Shown piece by piece: positions 24,217 to 32,447 of a DNA stretch of 64,000 bases (its first letter is position 1; every line of letters begins with the position of its first letter). The DNA lies in assembly GCF_002163855.1 (NCBI RefSeq), contig NZ_CP019332.1:2645145-2709144 (forward strand). Direction: 5' to 3'. The notes under the pieces were generated by a model. It was not told the origin of the DNA. It searched no databases and saw nothing but the letters and a program-made list of their open reading frames with translations. The position numbers were made by a program, and so were the translations under genes. This stretch comes from Winogradskyella sp. PC-19. Its GTDB lineage: Bacteria; Bacteroidota; Bacteroidia; Flavobacteriales; Flavobacteriaceae.

Positions 24217-25449
24217 TTTCAGTATTATGAATTTTTGTAGCATGTAACTAATCCATATCAAAAGCATAGGTAATAAAATATCTAAAAATCTTGGATAGCT
24301 AGATAGCAGGCTAACGCCACCAATATAAATGATTATAAAACTTCCTAAAAAATAAAAAATAGGTTTTATTTTTTTAGAATGTTTTAAGGTCAACAACACT
24401 GTTATTACTGTAAGAAATAATAAGACACCCTTAAACATTGTATTTATAAAAACACTTTTGGATGGTTTGTATTCAGTTGAATATGGTGAGTTAAAAAATA
24501 AACGGTTTAAATTATACATCCAATTTTTAAAAAATTTAAACTTATTATTTTTTATGTTTTCTATAGCCTTTTCTTTCAGCGCAATATCCTTATCAACAGG
24601 ATGAAGGTTTTGTATGGAGTTAACAAAACTACCATGATTTTTATAGAGTTTGGGTTTTTCTTTTAGGGTAGTGAAGGAGTGCCAGTCACCATATTCATCT
24701 TCATAAGGCGTACTCATCCAATATAAACTCATACCTCCAGAATCTCCAAAATATAACAATTTGTTTGTTAGAGAATAAGTGTAGGCTAGATAAGGTGTAG
24801 TAAAACTAAAACTTAAAAATAATAGAATGGCATATTTTCTTGAGGTCTTATGAGATTTTTTATTAAATAAAAATGGAATTGTAATTGCAAATAATGCCAT
24901 AACTACATAGGCAAAAATAATTTTTGTTAAGACCAAATAGCCTAAAGAGAAGGCTGCAAGCCATTTGTTTTTATTTGAGTTTTTATTCGAATAAAGTAAT
25001 AGGTTGTATGAAAACAAACTAGTTAAGAAGAAGCATAAAGCTTCAGTAAGTATAAATGGTATTGCTTGAGCTAAAAAAGGATAATACAATCCTAAAATCA
25101 ACGCTACATAAATAGCTTTTTTCTCTGGTATTAAAAGCTTTAGTGTTTTAAAAAAAAGAGTGATGCCAAAATATAAAAATAAAGCATTACATAATTTAGG
25201 AATCAAATAAGAACAATTAAAGAACTCAAATATTGTTAAGAAAATAGGATAGCCTGGACCATTCCACAAAAAATCATAGTCGTATGAAGTATGCGCATAG
25301 TAACCGTTTAAAAGATTATTTGCGTACCTTAAATAATCATCTTCATCACCAACTAAAATATTCTTTGATTTTACAATACATATAAGAAGATATACTAATA
25401 GTAGTGGTATAAATTTTAGATAATCATTTAGAAGCAAAATTTTTTTCAT
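24208..25449 (-). CDS. GT-C-type membrane glycosyltransferase (ArnT/PMT-like)
   Basis: A 413-aa protein with about ten membrane helices. The acidic motif GDEDDYLRYANNLLNG in the first extracytoplasmic loop (about residues 33-48) is the metal or acceptor site of GT-C enzymes such as ArnT and PMT. These enzymes use polyprenyl-phosphate-linked sugars on the outer face of the membrane. A second loop includes SLYWMSTPYEDEYGDWHSF. The acceptor is unknown. It starts 1 nt after the GT2 gene that could make its polyprenyl-phosphate sugar donor, so the two form a pathway pair. Confidence 0.82.
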   Translation of the reverse strand: MKKILLLNDYLKFIPLLLVYLLICIVKSKNILVGDEDDYLRYANNLLNGYYAHTSYDYDFLWNGPGYPIFLTIFEFFNCSYLIPKLCNALFLYFGITLFFKTLKLLIPEKKAIYVALILGLYYPFLAQAIPFILTEALCFFLTSLFSYNLLLYSNKNSNKNKWLAAFSLGYLVLTKIIFAYVVMALFAITIPFLFNKKSHKTSRKYAILLFLSFSFTTPYLAYTYSLTNKLLYFGDSGGMSLYWMSTPYEDEYGDWHSFTTLKEKPKLYKNHGSFVNSIQNLHPVDKDIALKEKAIENIKNNKFKFFKNWMYNLNRLFFNSPYSTEYKPSKSVFINTMFKGVLLFLTVITVLLTLKHSKKIKPIFYFLGSFIIIYIGGVSLLSSYPRFLDILLPMLLIWISYMLQKFIILKLK

Positions 25450-26163
25450 TTAAGATAGGTTATATTTTAGGATACACCATATTGCTCTAAATCCATCTTT
25501 CCAGTTTATTTTTTTTCCTTCTTTATAAGTTCTGCCGTAGTATGAAATTCCGACTTCGTATATTCTAATGTCTTCAATTTTAGCAATTTTTGCTGTGACT
25601 TCAGGCTCAAAACCAAAACGTTTTTCCTTTAATTTTAAGCTTTTTAGTATGTCTGCTTTAAATAATTTATAGCAGGTTTCCATATCAGTTAAGTTAAGGT
25701 TGCTAAAGGCATTGGATAGGAATGTCAAAAATTTATTTCCGATAGAATGCCAGAAAAATAAAATTCTGTGTGGATTGTTACCAACAAATCGAGAGCCATA
25801 TACTACGTCAGCATGACCATTTTCAATTGGTCTTAGTAACACATTATATTCGGCTGGGTCGTATTCTAAATCTGCATCTTGAATTATTATGTAATCACCA
25901 GTGGCATGTGTGATACCTGTATGTATTGCAGCGCCTTTCCCTTTGTTTTTATTATGTTTAAAGTATGCTATGTTTAATTCTGGATTATCTTTAATATACT
26001 GATCAATGATTTGTTGCGTATTATCTGTAGAAAAGTCATCGATTATAAGAATAGATTTTTCGATATTAAAATCTAATTCAACAGCTTTCAATTTATCTAA
26101 AATTAGATGAATTGTTTTTGCTTCGTTGTAAGCAGGTACAATAATAGATATTACTTTAGCCAT
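25450..26163 (-). CDS. GT2 glycosyltransferase, polyprenyl-phosphate sugar synthase type
   Basis: A 237-aa GT-A-fold enzyme, using the ATG at 26163 ([18 protein letters not shown]). It has the nucleotide-sugar motifs [10 protein letters not shown] and [11 protein letters not shown] (DxD), plus [13 protein letters not shown]. The absence of C-terminal membrane helices makes it resemble soluble dolichol-phosphate-mannose synthase (DPM1) proteins. It probably transfers mannose or glucose to polyprenyl phosphate on the cytoplasmic side. The adjacent GT-C gene would use the product. Confidence 0.87.
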   Translation of the reverse strand: MAKVISIIVPAYNEAKTIHLILDKLKAVELDFNIEKSILIIDDFSTDNTQQIIDQYIKDNPELNIAYFKHNKNKGKGAAIHTGITHATGDYIIIQDADLEYDPAEYNVLLRPIENGHADVVYGSRFVGNNPHRILFFWHSIGNKFLTFLSNAFSNLNLTDMETCYKLFKADILKSLKLKEKRFGFEPEVTAKIAKIEDIRIYEVGISYYGRTYKEGKKINWKDGFRAIWCILKYNLS

Positions 26164-26223
26164 GTAAGTTTGTAGAATGAAATTCAAATATAAACTAATA
26201 TATCAAACCCTTAGAGAGATAAA

Positions 26224-26607
26224 ATGAATCCAGCTGAAAATTATATTCTGAGTCAAGAAGAACCTTTTAAAAGTATTTTGCTTCAACTTCAAAGTGTTAT
26301 TGAAGCCTATGCATCAAATACAGAGTTATTGTTTAAGTGGCGCATCCCATTTTATTATTGTAATGGTATTCCTTTATGTTATCTTAATCAATCTAAAGAT
26401 TATGTAGATTTAGCATTTTGGCATGGCGACAAAATAAAAAAGTATAGAGAGCATTTTGTGACCACAAACAGAAAATCTGTGACATCTTTGCGCTTTAAAT
26501 CTGTTGAAGATATTAATGATGAGGTTATAGCTTACGTTATCCAAGAACAATTACGGATTAATATTAATCCATTTAAATTGACAAGAATCGGTAAGGCTAA
26601 AAACTAG
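26224..26607 (+). CDS. DUF1801-family protein
   Basis: A 127-aa soluble protein of the DUF1801 fold, seen in the spacing of FKWRIPFYYCNGIPLCYLNQSKDYVDLAFWHG and the C-terminal helix. The domain is of unknown biochemical function, although related proteins include frataxin-like folds. It is a single gene divergent from the GT2 gene. Its 3' end overlaps the convergent kdsA by 11 nt. Confidence 0.8.
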   Translation: MNPAENYILSQEEPFKSILLQLQSVIEAYASNTELLFKWRIPFYYCNGIPLCYLNQSKDYVDLAFWHGDKIKKYREHFVTTNRKSVTSLRFKSVEDINDEVIAYVIQEQLRININPFKLTRIGKAKN

Positions 26608-27415
26608 TTACTACTTTTCTAATCTTAGTCAAGTTAGTCAATAGACTTTCTAGGTTATCTAAGTGTAACATATTAGCGCCATCACTTTTAGCGTTTGCTG
26701 GGTCAAAGTGAGTTTCTATGAATAAGCCGTCAACATTATTTACAACACCAGCACGAGCTATTGTTTCAATCATATCTGGTCTTCCACCAGTAACACCAAC
26801 ACTTTGATTAGGCTGTTGTAACGAATGCGTAACATCTAAAACCGTTGGCGCATATTCCCGCATGGTTGGGATACCTCTAAAATCTACAATCATATCTTGG
26901 TAACCAAACATGGTTCCTCTATCTGTAATCCAGGCATTTTCATTACCAGCATCTTTCACTTTTTGCACAGCATGTTTCATAGCTTCAGGACTCATAAATT
27001 GTCCTTTTTTTAGGTTAACAACTTTACCAGTTTTTGCAGCCGCAACTACCAAATCTGTTTGTCTAACTAAAAAGGCAGGTATTTGCAATACGTCTACATA
27101 CTCTGCAGCCATTGCTGCATCAGAAGCCTCATGAATATCGGTTACAGTTGGCACATTAAAAGTTTCTGATACCTTCCTTAAGATTTTAAGCGCTTTTTCA
27201 TTTCCAATACCAGTAAAACTGTCAATTCTACTTCGGTTAGCTTTTTTAAAACTCCCTTTAAAAACGTATGGAATTTCTAACTTATCAGTAATTGTAATGA
27301 CTTTTTCAGCGATACGTAACGCCATGTCTTCACCTTCAATGGCACACGGGCCACAAAGCAAAAAGAAGTTATTAGAATTTGCATGTTTAATATTCGGAAT
27401 ATTTTGAAGTGCCAT
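26597..27415 (-). CDS. kdsA: 3-deoxy-8-phosphooctulonate synthase (KDO-8-P synthase)
   Basis: Condenses phosphoenolpyruvate with arabinose-5-phosphate to KDO-8-phosphate, the first step to KDO in lipopolysaccharide inner core. The 272-aa length is standard. Diagnostic segments are LLCGPCAIEGEDMALR near residue 20, FKGSFKKANRSRIDSFTGIG, QIPAFLVRQTDLV, ITDRGTMFGYQDMIVDFRGI and VTGGRPDMIETIARAG. It supports a Gram-negative envelope with KDO-containing LPS. It is a single gene near the polysaccharide locus but not obviously co-transcribed with it. Confidence 0.96.
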   Translation of the reverse strand: MALQNIPNIKHANSNNFFLLCGPCAIEGEDMALRIAEKVITITDKLEIPYVFKGSFKKANRSRIDSFTGIGNEKALKILRKVSETFNVPTVTDIHEASDAAMAAEYVDVLQIPAFLVRQTDLVVAAAKTGKVVNLKKGQFMSPEAMKHAVQKVKDAGNENAWITDRGTMFGYQDMIVDFRGIPTMREYAPTVLDVTHSLQQPNQSVGVTGGRPDMIETIARAGVVNNVDGLFIETHFDPANAKSDGANMLHLDNLESLLTNLTKIRKVVTSF

Positions 27416-27558
27416 CCTTTGAAAACGTTTATAAATTTACGCTGCAAATATACCATAAGTTTCGGGTTATAAAATCGTAATTATGTGCACTTCTTAGTTT
27501 AAAAATCGTAAAAGAGATGTCGTAACAATTAACTAACCTAAAATCCAATAAATAAGCG

Positions 27559-27566
27559 TACATTTG
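27559..27566 (+). promoter_or_regulatory. -7 element of typA
   Basis: TACATTTG lies 23 nt before the typA ATG. It is flanked by an inverted repeat (AAGCGT at 27554-27559, ACGCTT at 27568-27573). No clear -33 is visible. Confidence 0.5.
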
Positions 27567-27589
27567 CACGCTTAAAAATAGCACCTATT

Positions 27590-29389
27590 ATGGCTACAAT
27601 TAAAAATATTGCGATTATCGCACACGTTGACCACGGTAAAACAACCTTGGTAGATAAAATCATGTATCACTGTCAGTTATTTCGTGAAAACGAGAATACA
27701 GGAGATTTAATCTTAGATAATAATGATTTAGAACGTGAAAGAGGAATTACAATTACCTCAAAAAACGTTTCAGTTGTTTATAGAGATACTAAAATCAATA
27801 TTATAGACACACCTGGTCACGCCGATTTTGGAGGAGAAGTAGAGCGTGTATTAAATATGGCCGATGGTGTTTTGTTATTAGTCGATGCCTTTGAAGGACC
27901 AATGCCACAAACACGTTTTGTTTTACAAAAAGCAATTGATTTAGGGTTGAAGCCTTGTGTAGTGGTTAATAAAGTAGATAAAGAAAATTGTACACCAGAC
28001 GAAGTACACGAAAAGGTATTTGATTTGATGTTTGAGCTTGGTGCAGAAGAGTGGCAGTTAGATTTCCCTGCCGTTTATGGTTCGGCAAAAAATAACTGGA
28101 TGAGTGATGACTGGCAAAATGAAACTGAAAACATTGAGCCATTATTAGATATGGTGATTGAACATATTCCTGAGCCAAAAATTGAAGAAGGAACAACACA
28201 GATGTTAATTACATCATTAGACTTCTCTTCATTTACAGGACGAATTGCTATTGGACGTTTGACAAGAGGAAACTTAAAGGTGAATCAACAAATCTCTTTA
28301 GTAAAGCGTGATGGGTCAATCGTAAAATCTAAAATTAAAGAATTACATACTTTTGAAGGTCTTGGTCGTAAAAAGGTTGAAGAAGTTCAAACAGGAGATA
28401 TTTGTGCCATTGTAGGCTTAGAAGGTTTCGAAATTGGTGATACTGTTGCTGATATCGAGAATCCTGAAGGTCTAAAGACTATTGCTATTGATGAGCCAAC
28501 AATGAGTATGTTGTTTACTATTAATGATAGTCCTTTCTTTGGTAAAGACGGAAAGTTCGTAACATCACGTCATATCAAAGACCGTTTAATGAAGGAGCTT
28601 GAGAAAAACCTAGCACTTAGAGTTGAAGAAACTGATAGTGCAGATAAGTTTATGGTTTTTGGTCGTGGTGTATTACACTTATCGGTTTTAATAGAGACAA
28701 TGCGTCGTGAAGGTTATGAACTTCAAATTGGACAACCACAAGTAATTATCAAAGAAGTTGATGGTGTTAAATGTGAGCCTTTTGAAGAAATGACGATTGA
28801 TTTACCAGAGCATGTTTCTGGTAAAGCTATCGAAATGGTTACCATGCGTAAAGGAGAAATGCTAAGTATGGAAGCAAAAGGCGAACGTATGGTTTGTGAG
28901 TTTGTAGTGCCATCTCGTGGTATCATTGGATTAAGAAATCAATTATTAACTGCAACTGCAGGTGAGGCTATTATGGCGCACCGTTTTGTTGATTATAGAC
29001 CTTTAAAAGGTGGGATTCCAGAAAGACAAAATGGGTCTTTAGTATCTATGGAAAACGGAAGTGCAATTCCTTATTCTATTGACAAATTGCAAGATAGAGG
29101 TAAGTTTTTTGTTGATCCAGGTGAAGATATATACGAAGGTCAAGTTATTGGAGAAAATTCTCGTGGTGATGATATGACAGTTAACGTTACAAAGACTAAG
29201 AAGTTAAGTAATGTTCGTTCATCAGGTGCAGATGATAAAGCTAAGATTGTGCCAGCTATAAAATTTTCTTTAGAAGAGGCTTTAGAATATATTCAGAAAG
29301 ATGAGTATGTTGAGGTTACACCAAATCACTTAAGATTACGTAAAATTTTCTTGAAAGATGTTGATCGTAAGCGAAACAAAATTCACTAG
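27590..29389 (+). CDS. typA: Translational GTPase TypA/BipA
   Basis: A ribosome-associated GTPase of the EF-G family, involved in ribosome assembly and stress or cold adaptation. The 599-aa protein has the G-domain motifs AHVDHGKTTLVD (G1), RERGITITSKNV (switch I), DTPGHADFGGEVERV (G3) and NKVDK (G4). The C-terminal domains specific to BipA follow (RGIIGLRNQLLTATAGEAIM). The start is unambiguous. It is a single gene followed by a strong terminator at 29413-29444. Confidence 0.96.
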   Translation: MATIKNIAIIAHVDHGKTTLVDKIMYHCQLFRENENTGDLILDNNDLERERGITITSKNVSVVYRDTKINIIDTPGHADFGGEVERVLNMADGVLLLVDAFEGPMPQTRFVLQKAIDLGLKPCVVVNKVDKENCTPDEVHEKVFDLMFELGAEEWQLDFPAVYGSAKNNWMSDDWQNETENIEPLLDMVIEHIPEPKIEEGTTQMLITSLDFSSFTGRIAIGRLTRGNLKVNQQISLVKRDGSIVKSKIKELHTFEGLGRKKVEEVQTGDICAIVGLEGFEIGDTVADIENPEGLKTIAIDEPTMSMLFTINDSPFFGKDGKFVTSRHIKDRLMKELEKNLALRVEETDSADKFMVFGRGVLHLSVLIETMRREGYELQIGQPQVIIKEVDGVKCEPFEEMTIDLPEHVSGKAIEMVTMRKGEMLSMEAKGERMVCEFVVPSRGIIGLRNQLLTATAGEAIMAHRFVDYRPLKGGIPERQNGSLVSMENGSAIPYSIDKLQDRGKFFVDPGEDIYEGQVIGENSRGDDMTVNVTKTKKLSNVRSSGADDKAKIVPAIKFSLEEALEYIQKDEYVEVTPNHLRLRKIFLKDVDRKRNKIH

Positions 29390-29412
29390 AATATTTTAAT
29401 ATATAATTTTTG

Positions 29413-29446
29413 AAAAGAGAAATATTGAAAAATATTTCTCTTTTTT
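29413..29446 (+). terminator. Intrinsic terminator after typA
   Basis: A 14-bp perfect inverted repeat (29413-29426 with 29431-29444) with a GAAA tetraloop and trailing T. It lies 24 nt after the typA stop. The repeat is nearly symmetric, so it could also work in the other direction. Confidence 0.9.
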
Positions 29447-29465
29447 GATAATAAAATTAACCCTT

Positions 29466-29708
29466 ATGGAATTATTCGGAATAACAGGAACTGAATATGT
29501 AGGCTATTTAGCATCTTTTATGGTGTTACTATCTTTCACCATGAAAGATGTCAAAAGATTGCGACTGGTTAATATGTCTGGTTGTGTACTTTTTATTATT
29601 TATGGTTTTTTAATGCCTACGCTTCGAATAGGATTACCTATAATTATTGCAAATGCTGCAATCTTAATGGTAAACATTTACTATCTAATAAGGCCAGCTA
29701 AACAGTAA
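29466..29708 (+). CDS. Small YgjV-like membrane protein
   Basis: An 80-aa protein with three predicted membrane helices, starting at the ATG at 29466. An in-frame start at 29445 falls inside the typA terminator tail and is rejected. The pattern EYVGYLASFMVLLSFTMKDVKRLRLVNMSGCVLFIIYG resembles the small YgjV-like membrane proteins of Bacteroidetes, some of which are misannotated as uroporphyrinogen decarboxylase. Function unknown. Confidence 0.7.
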   Translation: MELFGITGTEYVGYLASFMVLLSFTMKDVKRLRLVNMSGCVLFIIYGFLMPTLRIGLPIIIANAAILMVNIYYLIRPAKQ

Positions 29709-29732
29709 TCTATTAAATTTTATAGAGTTAAG

Positions 29733-29764
29733 TTTGAAGTTGAAGGCTTAAACAATTAGATTTG
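29733..29764 (+). promoter_or_regulatory. Promoter of the polysaccharide (flippase) operon
   Basis: A -33 TTTG (29733-29736) and -7 TAGATTTG (29757-29764) are separated by 20 nt, a good Bacteroidetes match. The predicted transcript begins about 25 nt before the TTG start of the first flippase. Confidence 0.68.
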
Positions 29765-29792
29765 CTGAAAACCCATATAAGTTAGCTCTTAA

Positions 29793-31091
29793 TTGAAGAA
29801 ATTTAACAATTACATTAATACCAACGTTTTATTCAACGTAGCTAATCTTAATTCTTTTATATTAGGAGTTCGAATTATAGCAGGTATACTCACTTCAAAG
29901 TTTATCGCTATTTTCATTGGTGCTGAAGGTTTAGCACATATTGGAAATCTTTCTAGTTTTTTAAAAGCAATTCAATCATTTTCGGCATTAGGCTTTTATA
30001 AAGGTCTTGTAAAATATATTGCAGAATTTAAAGAGGATAATAAAAGACTTAGTGAAGTACTTTCAACTTCTTTTTATATAGGATTTCTAAGTACTATGAT
30101 ATCTGCACTGCTTTGTTATTATTTTGCTGCGCATATTAATACGTTCTTATTTGGTACAGCAGATTACACTTATGCTATTGAGATTTTAGCTTTTGTATTG
30201 CCTTTGTATTCGCTTAACGCATTCTGTTTTGCAATAATGAATGGTTATTCCAAGTATAAGTTTTTGTTGGTGATTAGCCTTATAGGACAAATAGGAGGAC
30301 TTTTAATAACATTATTGCTTATTTGGCAAGACAGAATAGATGGTGCGTTAATTGCGATAGCTATAACTCCTGGATTAGTCTTTTTAATTACACTAGTAGG
30401 AATTCTTTTTAGAACAAGTTTAGTTCCGTTTGTAAAGATTACGAGAGTGTCAGCTCAGATGCTTAATAAACTCAGTCCATATTCGGTCATGGCATTGACT
30501 AGTGCTGTTGCTTTACCTTTAGTTATGATTTTTATAAGAAATTATATCACTTCTGAAATTGGCTTGCAAGAAACTGGATATTGGGAAGCAATGAATCGTA
30601 TTTCTGATTATTATTTAATGTTTGTTAACTCATTAATAGCTTTATACTTAGTTCCAAAACTTACAAAAATAGACACCAAAAAAGATTTTAGAAAAGAGGT
30701 AATTAACTTCTATAAAAATCTTATGCCTTATTTTGCTGCATTACTTGTTGTGTTATACCTTACAAGAAAAATAGTCTTGAGGCTTGTTTTTTCTGAAGAA
30801 TTCTTACCTGCAAGTGACTTATTTTTATGGCAAATTTCAGGAGATTTTATTAGAGTATTAGCTATGGTGATTGCATATCAGTTTTTAGCAAAAAAGATGT
30901 TTAGCCATTTTATAATATTAGAAATCTTTCTTTTTGTTACACTTTATTTTTCCAGTGTATATTTAATCGATGTTTTTGGATTAGAAGGTGCTGTTATGGG
31001 GCATTTCTTTACACACTTATTACACTTTGGGATTGTAATTTTAATATTCAGTAGTTCGCTGTTTGGAATTATACAAGATGACACAGTATAG
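29793..31091 (+). CDS. Wzx-type polysaccharide flippase 1
   Basis: A 432-aa membrane protein with about 12 helices of the oligosaccharide flippase (MVF/Wzx) superfamily, resembling O-antigen and ECA translocases. It would flip undecaprenyl-linked glycans across the inner membrane. The start is TTG at 29793, because an in-frame TAA directly precedes it and no ATG follows near the N-terminus. The motif GYWEAMNRISDYYLMF near residue 265 is shared with the next gene, showing common origin. It opens a plus-strand locus with a second flippase, a phosphoethanolamine-transferase-like gene and a GT4. Confidence 0.88.
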   Translation: MKKFNNYINTNVLFNVANLNSFILGVRIIAGILTSKFIAIFIGAEGLAHIGNLSSFLKAIQSFSALGFYKGLVKYIAEFKEDNKRLSEVLSTSFYIGFLSTMISALLCYYFAAHINTFLFGTADYTYAIEILAFVLPLYSLNAFCFAIMNGYSKYKFLLVISLIGQIGGLLITLLLIWQDRIDGALIAIAITPGLVFLITLVGILFRTSLVPFVKITRVSAQMLNKLSPYSVMALTSAVALPLVMIFIRNYITSEIGLQETGYWEAMNRISDYYLMFVNSLIALYLVPKLTKIDTKKDFRKEVINFYKNLMPYFAALLVVLYLTRKIVLRLVFSEEFLPASDLFLWQISGDFIRVLAMVIAYQFLAKKMFSHFIILEIFLFVTLYFSSVYLIDVFGLEGAVMGHFFTHLLHFGIVILIFSSSLFGIIQDDTV

Positions 31092-31154
31092 ATTAATCAT
31101 TCGGTTTTAAATGATTGATAATATTGTATATTACTAATTATTAGAAATTTGTAA

Positions 31155-32447
31155 ATGAAATTTAGGATTTTTAATTCCAATCATCTTATCAAGGCCTCTT
31201 ATTTTAATGCCATAATAGTGCTTGTTAGAGCTATTTCTGGGATAATTACCTCAAAAATAATCGCTTTATTTCTTGGGCCAAGTGGACTAGCACTACTCGG
31301 AAATCTAAGGAGTTTTACACAAACAGCTTCAAGTTTTACAGCAGAAGGTTATCATAATGCCACAATCCGTTATGTTGCAGAATACAATGAAGATGAGCTT
31401 AAAAGAAGTAAGACTATTGCTACTGTATTTCAATTAAGTATAGGATTAGCTTTATTAATAGGTATAATCCTCTGGGTATTTTCGTCGATTTGGAGTAGTG
31501 TTTTATTTAAAACTGAATCTTATGCATATGTCATTAAAACCTTAGCAATAGGCTTACCTTTTTTTTCTTATAACTTGCTAGTTATATATGTGCTTAACGG
31601 AATGGAGCGCTATAAAAAATTGGTTATAGTAAATTCCATTTTGAGTATAGGCAATATGCTTATTACTGTTTTTTTTACCATTAAATTTGGTTTACAAGGA
31701 GCTTTAATAGGTATTATTATAGGCCCAATAATTGTTTTTATTATTAATTTTTTTGCTCTAAGAGAAAAGCGAATTATCCTTTTTTATGCTTTTAAGTTTG
31801 AATTATTTTCAATTAAAGCATTAAAGAATATTAGTATTTATTTTTTAATGGCCGCATACTCTACAGTAGTAGTATCAATAACTTTTTTATTAATAAGAAA
31901 TCTTATTATAGAAAATTTGAGTGTAGAAGAAGCTGGTTATTGGGAGGCTATGAATAGAATATCATCATTTTATTTAATGTTTTTCATCAGCTTAACCTCT
32001 TTTTATCTATTACCGCGTTTATCAAAAACAAATAGTTTTGAAATTTTTAAAAAAGAAGTTAAAAGCTTTTATATATTAATTATACCATTAATAATAATTG
32101 CATTTACGTTAATTTATTTTCTTCGTTATTTTTTATTAAACTTTCTTTTAAGTGAAGAATTTATTCCAACCTCTGAGTTGTTTTTTTGGAGACTCATTGG
32201 TGATTTTATTAATGTTATGGCAATAGTTTTAGTAAAGCAATTTCATGCCAAACTTCTTTTTAAATCATATTTATTTACTAATGGTCTTTTGAGTCTAATG
32301 TATTTTTGTTTGAGTTATTTTTTTATAGATATATACGGCTTAGTTGGAGTAGTAAAGGCTTATGCTTTTAGTTATATGGTTTATTTACCAATAGTGATTT
32401 TTTTTATTTATAATTATTACAAGCAAAATAAAAATAATTTAGTGTGA
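31155..32447 (+). CDS. Wzx-type polysaccharide flippase 2 (paralogue)
   Basis: A 430-aa polytopic protein of the same flippase family and topology as the gene before it, aligning along its length. Both have RxIxGIxTSKxIAxFxGxxGLAxxGNL at the N-terminus and GYWEAMNRIS near residue 265. It is clearly a tandem duplicate that has diverged, and its composition is even more AT-rich. It may flip a different glycan, or the two may serve alternate steps. It overlaps the next gene by 4 nt. Confidence 0.87.
   Translation: MKFRIFNSNHLIKASYFNAIIVLVRAISGIITSKIIALFLGPSGLALLGNLRSFTQTASSFTAEGYHNATIRYVAEYNEDELKRSKTIATVFQLSIGLALLIGIILWVFSSIWSSVLFKTESYAYVIKTLAIGLPFFSYNLLVIYVLNGMERYKKLVIVNSILSIGNMLITVFFTIKFGLQGALIGIIIGPIIVFIINFFALREKRIILFYAFKFELFSIKALKNISIYFLMAAYSTVVVSITFLLIRNLIIENLSVEEAGYWEAMNRISSFYLMFFISLTSFYLLPRLSKTNSFEIFKKEVKSFYILIIPLIIIAFTLIYFLRYFLLNFLLSEEFIPTSELFFWRLIGDFINVMAIVLVKQFHAKLLFKSYLFTNGLLSLMYFCLSYFFIDIYGLVGVVKAYAFSYMVYLPIVIFFIYNYYKQNKNNLV

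Noticed and set aside
27554-27573. Inverted repeat over the typA -7 box as an operator
   Set aside because: The arms are only 6 bp with an 8-nt spacer, and one half is part of the -7 element. Too weak to call without comparison.
29445-29465. Earlier start for the small YgjV-like protein
   Set aside because: The upstream start falls in the U tract of the typA terminator. The ATG at 29466 is the sensible choice.
31095-31116. Hairpin between the two flippase genes as a terminator
   Set aside because: Seven-base arms (AATCATT/AATGATT) but no T run after it. It is probably chance in AT-rich DNA.
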